Assembly: GCF_034930985.1 (NCBI RefSeq)
Contig: NZ_JAYGIM010000005.1
Coordinates: 186,001-250,000, forward strand
Direction of reading: 5' to 3'
Source of the DNA: Arcicella lustrica
Lineage (GTDB): Bacteria > Bacteroidota > Bacteroidia > Cytophagales > Spirosomataceae
Length of the DNA: 64,000 nucleotides
Position numbers and translations under genes: made by a program. Positions 18,101 to 25,400 of the stretch are shown here, piece after piece; the first letter of the stretch is position 1; every line of letters begins with the position of its first letter. The notes under the pieces were generated by a model, which searched no databases, was not told the DNA's origin, and worked only from the letters and a program-made list of their open reading frames with translations.

Positions 18101-18263
18101 TTAAAAAGTCACGGCGATTGGTATTTGTACCATCAATAATAGCTTCACCTTTTTCATCTGTTGTAGGGGCATCTCCAAATTCACGATGAGCATACTTTAC
18201 AAATTCTGCTTCATTGGTCAATTCCTCAAGCCCTCTCCAATATCGTTTTGTATTATTTTCCAT
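15183..18263 (-). CDS. actB: Alternative Complex III subunit ActB (molybdopterin-like/Fe-S protein)
   Basis: Large periplasmic electron-transfer subunit of Alternative Complex III, a fusion of a molybdopterin-oxidoreductase-like domain that in the family has no Mo cofactor with a ferredoxin domain. 1026 residues. An internal twin-arginine signal (Arg50-Arg51, RRDFLKVLGFG) runs into a lipobox ending at Cys69 (TLAAC), typical of the displaced-Tat form. Four cysteine groups in the last 280 residues (CTGCSACVVSC, CQHCNNAPCETVC, CIGTRYCANNC, CSMCVQ plus CSQSC) would hold three 4Fe-4S and one 3Fe-4S cluster. A Lys/Glu-rich tail ends the protein. Confidence 0.95.
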   Translation of the reverse strand: MENNTKRYWRGLEELTNEAEFVKYAHREFGDAPTTDEKGEAIIDGTNTNRRDFLKVLGFGVSAVTLAACEAPVKKTIPYLNKPEDVEPTIANWYASTFTDGGDYASVLVKTREGRPIKIEVNPQSSLTKGISARVHASVLSLYDNEKLKGALVAGAPADWKVADKEIISGLTKIAAKGGQIRIVSNTILSPTTKKVIAEFIAKYPTTQLVTYDANSLSGLAQANGGILPSFDFSKAKTIVSIGADFLGTWLSGDEFSEQWAKTRRVSSAEGGNKEMSRHYQFETIMSMTGANSDYRATYKPSQEGLVVASLYNAVASKLGAATIATSAVKVDHLDKAAADLVATRGASLVVSGSNDPAVQSIVVAINSLLGSYGTTIDAGSPVSYRSGSDVAMNSFISEAKAGQIAAVIFYNANPVYNHPRGAELAEALPKIELSISTNDRADETGSLCKYSTPDSHYLESWNDSEPKKGYFSFTQPTISTIFKTRQAQSSFLTWAGLNGDYATYLENSWLGILGGKVAWSKVLHDGIYELGSTVSAVTPAVNLAEAATLVAKNYKATSDKMELAIYEKVIMGSGSQANNPWLQECPEPVSKACWGNYATVSLATAKKLALDQEVELDTLEVEVSVNGKSVKLPFIVQPGQANDTVAIAIGYGRTKAGKSADGVGVNAYPFASVVNGNIAYFNAGDVQVKATGETAKIARTQTHNTVMAREAVVQETVLSAYKKNVEAGRFKPEISTAEGKKSALDITLWNGHKYNNHAWGMVIDLNTCTGCSACVVSCNAENNIAVVGRQEVINRREMHWMRIDRYYSSDADVEDVKGLEYASENPEVVFQPMLCQHCNNAPCETVCPVLATTHSTEGLNQMTYNRCIGTRYCANNCPYKVRRFNWFRYYQTDEYDFHFNNDLGRMVINPDVTVRSRGVMEKCSMCVQRIQAGKLEAKKEKRRPKDGEIQTACSQSCPTNAITFGDMNDETSEISKLLAVEHKGRAFGVIEEINVKPSISYLVKIRNKDEVAKKEEAKAEHKEHA

Positions 18264-18331
18264 ATATCTAATATGTATAACGAAATATCTTGATTATAAA
18301 CTTAAAATGTCAACACTGAAAATCATTTTGA

Positions 18332-19537
18332 TTAATAGTGACATTTTGAACACTCTAAACCTCCAATATTTTGAACTTTCAAAGGTTCTTTGTTTTCCTT
18401 ATTATGTAATTCTACTAATTTGTCGTAGTAAGCATTGTCTTTTGTGTTAACGTCTGTCTTTCTGTGACAGTCGATACACCAACCCATCGTTAATGATGAA
18501 CGTTGTTCAACAACTTCCATTTTGTTGATTTCACCATGACAATTAGTACATTCTAAACCGCCAACATTCGTATGTTGAGAGTGGTTAAAATAAGCTAAAT
18601 CAGGCAAATTGTGAACTCTAACCCATTGAATAGGCTCATCGTTTTCTAAAGAACGATAGATTTTTTGAATTTCTGGAGATTCACGTTTGATAGTATTGTG
18701 GCAGTTCATACAAATGTTTGCAGAAGGAATGTTTGCACCTTTTCCTTTATAAACACCTGTGTGACAGTAGTTACAGTTGATTTCGTACTGTCCTGCATGT
18801 AGTTTGTGAGAGAATTGGATTGGTTGCTCTGGAGCATATCCTTGGTGAATACCTACACCATAAGCAGTATCAATAGTTGCTTTACCAATCAAAAGAGTGA
18901 TTAATAATGCTGCACCAGTTTTGAATGCACTATTTCCTGCTAATTTTTTTCCGTTTTCAGCAATTTTCTGAAAGAAAGGAACATCCTTAGCTTCGTCTGA
19001 ATTAGGGTCTATAGAAGCTAATTTTGAAAGAGAAGAAACAATTGATAATAACGCTACTAAAACAAGAATCATTACACCTAATAACGCAACTAAAATATAT
19101 TGCATCATTCCACCGTTTGAAGAACCTTCCGCTGGAGCGGCTGCTACTGCTCCACCTTCTCCTGCTACTGGAGCTACTGGAGCTGCCTGTGCATCAATGT
19201 AAGCAATTACACTCTTGATTTGATCTTCAGAATAGTTTGGATAAGGAGTCATCTGAGCTTGATTGAACTTCTTAAAAAGGTCGTTCGCATATTTGTCGCC
19301 AGATGCAATTACAGCCTGAGGGTTGTGTACCCATTTAACAATCCATTCTAAGGGTCTTCTTTCACCAATTCCCTTTAAGCCAGGACCAACTAGGGTCTCA
19401 TCGTTTGTGTTGTGACAAGCGGCACAGTTGTTTTTGAAAATTTGTTCCCCTTCGGCTACGTCTTGTGCGTTAACATTCACAGTTGCGGCGAAGAAGCCTA
19501 AAACTGCCGTTAGTGCAACAATTTTCAAGCGTTTCAT
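18332..19537 (-). CDS. actA: Alternative Complex III multiheme cytochrome ActA with fused mono-heme domain
   Basis: First gene of the act operon. The start at 19537 (MKRLKIVALT) gives a clean signal peptide; in-frame ATGs at 19546 and 19567 only add residues before it. There are six CxxCH sites: CAACH at residues 38-42 in a class I cytochrome c domain with its Met ligand (AQMTPYP), then, after an Ala/Gly-rich linker and a membrane helix (about 142-165), five in a class III-like domain (CNYCH, CMNCH, CTNCH, CIDCH, CSKCH). The last heme site ends the protein (CSKCHY). The canonical ActA is pentaheme, so the N-terminal domain is an extra heme that may pass electrons to the CuA subunit. Confidence 0.93.
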   Translation of the reverse strand: MKRLKIVALTAVLGFFAATVNVNAQDVAEGEQIFKNNCAACHNTNDETLVGPGLKGIGERRPLEWIVKWVHNPQAVIASGDKYANDLFKKFNQAQMTPYPNYSEDQIKSVIAYIDAQAAPVAPVAGEGGAVAAAPAEGSSNGGMMQYILVALLGVMILVLVALLSIVSSLSKLASIDPNSDEAKDVPFFQKIAENGKKLAGNSAFKTGAALLITLLIGKATIDTAYGVGIHQGYAPEQPIQFSHKLHAGQYEINCNYCHTGVYKGKGANIPSANICMNCHNTIKRESPEIQKIYRSLENDEPIQWVRVHNLPDLAYFNHSQHTNVGGLECTNCHGEINKMEVVEQRSSLTMGWCIDCHRKTDVNTKDNAYYDKLVELHNKENKEPLKVQNIGGLECSKCHY

Positions 19538-19567
19538 GGTTATCATAATCGTTTTATAACAGAACAT

Positions 19568-20009
19568 TTATATAAAAATACAAGATTTAATTCAATTCTT
19601 TCAATTCTCCCAACTTGATTACTCTTTCAGGAAATAAGAGACACAAGTTTATTTTTTTTAGCAATATTATCAAATAGACACTTTTGCGGGTCACAAAAGT
19701 ACAATTGGATTATTTATGAACCAATTAATTTAATGTGCATTTTTTGCAAATTTCGTATCGCTCTCACCAATTTAGAATCTTTCTAAGCAACGACATAATT
19801 TAGGCACTTTCTTATATTGAAATTTACACTGATTCGTTTGTACAATATCAAGACCACTCTTACATCTAAATTAACTGCTCATAAAGGTAATAAAGAATTG
19901 ATTTTTTGCAGTACAAAAACAATATTTAGATTGATTTTATATAAGTGAATTGGATATGTGAAAACTATGAATATGCCCAAAGCTCATATTTATCAAAAGC
20001 CAGAAAAAC
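19568..20009. other. act operon upstream region, no gene
   Basis: About 440 bases without a supportable gene, AT-rich, between actA and the tRNA-Cys terminator. The clearest signal is a minus-strand TACTTTTG box at 19694-19701. Short direct and inverted T/A-rich runs are present, but no strong hairpin is seen. It is the likely promoter and leader region for the whole act-ctaCD transcript. Confidence 0.6.
19694..19701 (-). promoter_or_regulatory. Putative -7 box (TACTTTTG) for the act operon
   Basis: Matches the Bacteroidota primary-sigma -7 consensus TAnnTTTG on the minus strand, about 160 bp upstream of the actA start. No well-spaced -33 TTTG is visible (the nearest lies too far upstream), so support is partial. 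Confidence 0.4.
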
Positions 20010-20038
20010 AAAAAAACCTTTCAACGATTGCTGAAAGG
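20010..20038 (-). terminator. Intrinsic terminator of tRNA-Cys
   Basis: Stem CCTTTCA/TGAAAGG (20017-20023 with 20032-20038), with an 8-base loop, then seven T on the minus strand at 20010-20016. It lies 12 bp past the tRNA 3' end. Confidence 0.85.
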
Positions 20039-20050
20039 CTTTAAAATCTG

Positions 20051-20121
20051 AGGTCTCGAGCGGATTCGAACCGCTGTGGAAGCTTTTGCAGAGCTCTGCC
20101 TAGCCACTCGGCCACAAGACC
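20051..20121 (-). tRNA. tRNA-Cys (anticodon GCA)
   Basis: The 71-nt minus-strand sequence folds as a full cloverleaf: acceptor GGTCTTG with CGAGACC (one G-U), D arm around GAGTGGCTA, anticodon stem GAGCT/AGCTT with loop CTGCAAA giving anticodon GCA, and T arm AGCGG-TTCGAAT-CCGCT. The discriminator base is T, usual for tRNA-Cys. CCA is not encoded, so a CCA-adding enzyme is needed. It has its own terminator downstream. Confidence 0.97.
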
Positions 20122-20274
20122 ATTTGATTGGAGTGCAAAATTAATACAAAAAATATAAAAACAAAAGACTCTTTGATATTTATCTTAAATCTTCCAGAAA
20201 AAGATATGTAAAATCCTTTTATAAAAAAGCATAATATGCTTATAATAAGGTTGATATCATAAGAAAACATCCAT

Positions 20275-20315
20275 AAAAAAAGCGTTCTGAAAATCAATGA
20301 TTCTCAGAACGCTTT
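20275..20315 (-). terminator. Intrinsic terminator of rpsA
   Basis: A 12-bp stem AAAGCGTTCTGA/TCAGAACGCTTT (20279-20290 with 20304-20315), followed on the minus strand by a T run at 20275-20280. It starts about 20 bp beyond the rpsA stop. Confidence 0.9.
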
Positions 20316-20335
20316 AAAATTATAACAAAATTAGA

Positions 20336-22153
20336 TTATTCAGCAGTGTTTGCTTTTTTATCTAATTTCTTTTTTGCCTCTTCACGAGCTGAATCTTCCA
20401 TTTGAGCTTTCAATGCTGAAAGAGCATCTAAATCACCTAAAGTAGATTTTTCAGTATTATCAGCTAATTTCTGAACGTCTTTAGCTGTTTTCTTTTTCTC
20501 TTCAACTACTGCTTCTTCTTTAGCATCGTTGTAAACTCTTACGTGAGAAAGAACAATTTTACGATCTTCTTTTTGGAATTCAATTACTTTGAAGTCTAAT
20601 TGTTCACCTACTTCAGCAACTGAACCATCTTCTTTCGTTAATTGCTTCAATGGAGCAAAACCTTCGATTCCATAAGGTAACTCTAAAGTAGCTCCTTTAT
20701 CATTCTTCGCAACTACTGTAGATTTATGTACTGAACCTAAAGTGAAGATTGATTCGAAAGTATCCCAAGGGTTTTCTTCCAATTGTTTATGTCCTAAAGC
20801 TAAACGACGGTTGTCAGCATCTAATTCAAGAACTATAACATCTAATTTTTCACCAACTTTAACGAATTCAGATGGATGTTTGATTTTCTTAGTCCAAGAT
20901 AAGTCAGATACGTGAACTAAACCATCAATACCTTCTTCTAATTCAAGGAATAAACCAAAGTTTGTTAAGTTACGAACAGTACCAGTGTGTTTTGAACCGA
21001 TAGCATAACGAGCTAACAAATCTTGTTTAGTCCAAGGATCTTCAGTTAATTGTTTGATACCTAATGACATTTTGCGTTCAGCACGGTCAAGTGTTAACAC
21101 AACTGCTTCGATAGTATCACCAACTTTCAAGAAGTCTTGTGGGTTACGTAAGTGTTGTGACCAAGACATTTCTGAAACGTGGATTAAACCTTCAACACCT
21201 TGAGTAATTTCTAAGAATGCACCGTAATCAGCAACGTTTACAACTTTACCTTTTACTTTAGAACCAACTTCAGTTGTTTCTGCTAAAGCATCCCAAGGGT
21301 GAGCTTGCAATTGTTTCATACCCAATGAAATACGTTTCTTGTTCTCATCGAAGTCCAAAACAACCACTTGGATTTTTTGGTCAAGTTTAAGCATTTCTTG
21401 TGGGTGGTTGATACGACCCCACGAGATGTCTGTAATGTGAAGTAAACCATCTACACCACCTAAGTCGATGAACACACCGAAGTTAGTCATGTTTTTGATT
21501 ACCCCTTCAAGTACTTGTCCTTTTTCAAGGTTAGTCAAGATAGACTGGCGTTGTTGCTCAAGGTCTTTCTCGATTAATACTTTATGAGATACAACTACGT
21601 TATCGTTAGCGTGGTTGATTTTAACCACTTTCACTTCCATTTTCTTACCTACAAAGATATCGAAATCACGGATTGGTTTCACATCAATTTGTGAACCTGG
21701 TAAGAATGCTTCTACACCATAGATATCCACGATCAAACCACCTTTAGTACGACGTTTCACGAAACCATCGATAACCACATCTTGTTCAAGAGCGTCTTCG
21801 ATATTTTTCCATGCAGTCATTACTTTAGCTAATTTACGAGAAAGAATCAATTGACCTGATTTGTCTTCTTGGTTTTCTACGTAAACATCTACTACATCAC
21901 CTACTTTCAAATCAGGCATATCTCTGAATTCAGAGGTTGGTACAAGACCATCTGATTTGAAACCAATATTCAAGATAATTTCACGGTCAGTAATCCCTAC
22001 GACTGTTCCTTTTACTACTTGTTTCTCAGTAACTAAATTTAAAGTTTCCTCGATTAGAGCCTCCATTTGAGCTCTTTGCTCAGCAGAATAACCTCCACCG
22101 ATACCTTTTGTGCCGACTAAATCCCAGTCGAAATCTGCTAATTGGTTAGCCAT
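20336..22153 (-). CDS. rpsA: 30S ribosomal protein S1
   Basis: Binds mRNA on the small ribosomal subunit and helps initiate translation. Six S1 RNA-binding motifs follow one another; for example motif 3 opens GQVLEGVIKNMTNFGVFIDL and motif 4 GSKVKGKVVNVADYGAFLEI, while motifs 1, 2 and 6 are more divergent, as is usual. The start at 22153 (MANQLADFDW) is chosen over an ATG 42 bp upstream, whose extra residues are not family-like. The 605-residue product has a Lys/Glu/Ala-rich tail. S1 matters especially in Bacteroidota, where Shine-Dalgarno pairing is little used. A -7 box lies about 95 bp upstream, and a terminator follows, so the gene is monocistronic. Confidence 0.95.
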   Translation of the reverse strand: MANQLADFDWDLVGTKGIGGGYSAEQRAQMEALIEETLNLVTEKQVVKGTVVGITDREIILNIGFKSDGLVPTSEFRDMPDLKVGDVVDVYVENQEDKSGQLILSRKLAKVMTAWKNIEDALEQDVVIDGFVKRRTKGGLIVDIYGVEAFLPGSQIDVKPIRDFDIFVGKKMEVKVVKINHANDNVVVSHKVLIEKDLEQQRQSILTNLEKGQVLEGVIKNMTNFGVFIDLGGVDGLLHITDISWGRINHPQEMLKLDQKIQVVVLDFDENKKRISLGMKQLQAHPWDALAETTEVGSKVKGKVVNVADYGAFLEITQGVEGLIHVSEMSWSQHLRNPQDFLKVGDTIEAVVLTLDRAERKMSLGIKQLTEDPWTKQDLLARYAIGSKHTGTVRNLTNFGLFLELEEGIDGLVHVSDLSWTKKIKHPSEFVKVGEKLDVIVLELDADNRRLALGHKQLEENPWDTFESIFTLGSVHKSTVVAKNDKGATLELPYGIEGFAPLKQLTKEDGSVAEVGEQLDFKVIEFQKEDRKIVLSHVRVYNDAKEEAVVEEKKKTAKDVQKLADNTEKSTLGDLDALSALKAQMEDSAREEAKKKLDKKANTAE

Positions 22154-22246
22154 GTGTTTGATTAAAAGCCCTTTATACATCATCGCCACGGGCAAAAGGC
22201 GAAGAAATTAAGTGAAATTCCCTAAAAGTGTTACTTTACGGGGGTG

Positions 22247-22254
22247 CAAAGATA
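22247..22254 (-). promoter_or_regulatory. Putative -7 box (TATCTTTG) of rpsA
   Basis: Exact match to TAnnTTTG on the minus strand, about 95 bp before the rpsA ATG, with a G/C-rich stretch (CCCCCGTAAAG) right at the expected transcript start. A -33 TTTG at the right spacing is not obvious. Confidence 0.5.
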
Positions 22255-22441
22255 GAAAAATTTTGTAATGATTTGATAATGAGGAGGAAAAAATATTTTT
22301 TGGATACTTAAATTTTAAATCCTCCTCAAAATCTGATTACTAAAAATTTATAAAAGCAATTATTTATTAATTCTTTAATTTCAAAGCTATCTTTCTTTCT
22401 GCTTTATTTGTAAAAAAATAAACATAAACAATTGCCTACAC

Positions 22442-25400
22442 ATGAAGCATTTCTACTTACTCATTACACTATTATTTTGTATCAATTACACACTATTTAG
22501 TCAAGAAATATCATCAAACGCTCCTATTTGCTTAGGCGATGGTCTATCATTTAAAGTAAGTAGAGGAAAAACATTTCTATGGAAAGGCCCAAATGGCTTT
22601 ATTTCGAATGTACAATACCCTGTCATTGCAAAAACTACTCTAGAGAATGCTGGCAATTATAGTGTTACTATTGATGGAACTACGACATTATCTATCGATG
22701 TAAAAATTGGAAAAATATTGACAGACAAAATGTATGCTTACAATTCAATCTATAAAAATCAAATAGATTTCAAAGCTTTCGCAAACTCATCAATAGATAG
22801 ACAAAACTATCATTTGTTTAAGTATTACTGGAACGGTCCAAATAATTTCACGTCTAACTTACAAAACCCTAGTATTAATAATTTCGACAAAAATGCTCAG
22901 GGTGTTTATAAAGTACTTATCAGAGATGAATTTGGATGCTCTTCCATTCCTTCAACTGAAGTTAAATTTAGCAAGCCCGACTGCCCTTTTCAAGTAGGTA
23001 TTTCATTAAAAGTGAATGGTAGTGTTAGGTATTTTTTCAACAATAGTGAGAATTATTCATCAGACATATTTATTTGTCAGGGATCCTATGCAGAATTTGA
23101 GCTTGACACAAGCTATTTGAAAAATGCAAAAATTAAATGGTATAAAGATGATTTAGAAATTAATAATTTTAAAGAGACAAACTTCAAAACATCTGAAAAC
23201 GGGGTTTATCATGCTGTGATTAGCACAAATACTTGTGAATACAAAACCCAGAAACTAAACCTTAAAAATAATAGTACACCAGTTATAGAAATCTCTAAAA
23301 ATCAAACTACTATATGTAAACAGGGGGGGGACGACGTAACACTTATAAGTAGTATTTCATCCTTTTATGCGAACAGGCTGTCTTATCAATGGCTAAAAAA
23401 TGATGAAATAATAGAAGGAGCAACGAGCCACGTACACACTACTAAGGAAGAAGGAGAGTATAGATTATATCTTAAAGCTGACAACTGCTTTGTCACGACT
23501 GAACCTATTAAAGTAGTTAAAAGTGACAAAATACAATCAAAACTTATATTTAGTAGAGATTCTGATTTAAACGAATACAAAGAGTTGAGTCTATGTAGCG
23601 ATAAATTAAATGCATTTAATCTAATTGGTAGTGGAGATGGATTTAAAGAACTATCAAAAGACGGATTAACTATTTATTCTTCTCAAAATAACTTTAGACT
23701 TTCTCCTTTTGAAAGCTCTCCCTATAGCCCTGGTACTTATATCTTAAAAGTTACACAAGGAAACTGCGTATCCAAAGATAGTGTTAAATTCAGCTATGGT
23801 ACAATGAAGAATATTCCTATATCTTTTGAAAGAGTAATTAATAATTGTTCCAGTTTTTTCAATGTTCAGCTTTCAACACTTACATTAGTTCCTAATCGAA
23901 GTAATTTTACTTGGTATAAAAATGGAGTTGAGTACAAAAATGACTATCATTTATATCCATCATCAACAGGAGATTATCAATTAAAATATCATGATTCACA
24001 GACTGGATGTACTGGTGAATCTAAAATTATCACAATCGACAATATTTACGGTAAAAAGATTTTTTCAGTTAACTCACCTAAAGGCGTAAAAATTTGTAAA
24101 GGTAATTCATATTTACTTAAGCTAAATCGTTGCTATTACTATGATAATGATGCCGCTGTTTGGAAAAAAGATGGTAAAATTATATTAACAAAAAAATGCG
24201 AGGTACAAGTAAATGAATCGGGGAAATACTGGTACGAATTCAAAAATGATGACTGTGTATATTATTCAGATACAATAAATGTACAAGTTGAGGATTTGGT
24301 TACACCAACCATTACAACTTCTTGTTTAACAGACAATAAACTTACATTAGTATCTAGTTCAATCGATAGTTTAAAATATATTTGGTTCAAGAACAAAGAA
24401 GTTGTTAAAAATGCCAATACTAATACCTTTTATGTTGATGAAAGTGGATCCTACCAGTTATTGAAAATAAAAAATGGTTGTGTGTTCCCTTCAAATGAAC
24501 TAATAGTGGACGTCTTTGAAAATGAACCTCAGAAGAAGTTGTCTTTATGCCTCGACGATACCCTGAAACTTTATTCGTCTCATCAGTTTGCTTCTTTTCT
24601 GTGGGTTGGTCCTAATAATTTTACTACCACTAATCCAAATCCTATTATCCCAAAAGTAACCAGTGCAATGGCGGGTACTTATACCTTTACAGGGTTTACA
24701 CAAAATGGTTGTAAATTCACATCACAAACTGAAGTTAAGATCAATACGATACAATACTCAATAAGTCTTCCCCAAGAGATAACAGCTTGTAAAGGCTCAA
24801 CTATAAAATTACCCGAATTCTCTTCTAACCCTTCTAATGCTAGCTATAATTATGCAAGATGGGAAGGTCCAAACAACTTTAATACAACCTTTAATGGCGA
24901 TAACCCTACGCTATACAATATAGTTGATTCAAATTCAGGACTTTACAAACTCACAGTTTACTATACTAATAACTGTCTTTTAAAAACCAGCACCAACCTA
25001 AAAGTAAGTTCCACAAATGATTGTAAAAGCATTTCAATTGGGGATATTGAACGTTATAAAAGCAAGGTTAGTTGCGTTAATAGCATTATAGAAATACCAT
25101 TTACTACAACTGGGCAGTTCCCACAAGGCACTAAATTTAAAGTAATTAGTAATAATACTATTTTAGCGGAAGGGTTATCAAGTCCTTTAAAATTAAAAAT
25201 TCCAGATGTGTATTACTCCATGACCTTTAAAATTGTTTCTGATGATAATATTTCCTCTGTTTCTGAATCAATAGGTGTTCAAGGGCACTACACCCCTTAC
25301 CTAACTAGTCCCTTAGGGTATAATTCTCATGCTAATGAGATAATCAATGCTTGCGATAGCTTGACATTATACTATTCTGATTATATAGGATATAAAAAAG

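Noticed and set aside
19024..19218. Plus-strand 64-codon Leu-rich frame inside actA
   Set aside because: It is the antisense of the Ala/Gly linker and membrane helix of ActA; its composition follows from that alone.
22281..22327. GAGGAGGA/TCCTCCTC pair between rpsA and the giant protein gene
   Set aside because: Only 8 bp of pairing across a 31-base AT-rich loop with no T tract; too weak to call a terminator or operator.
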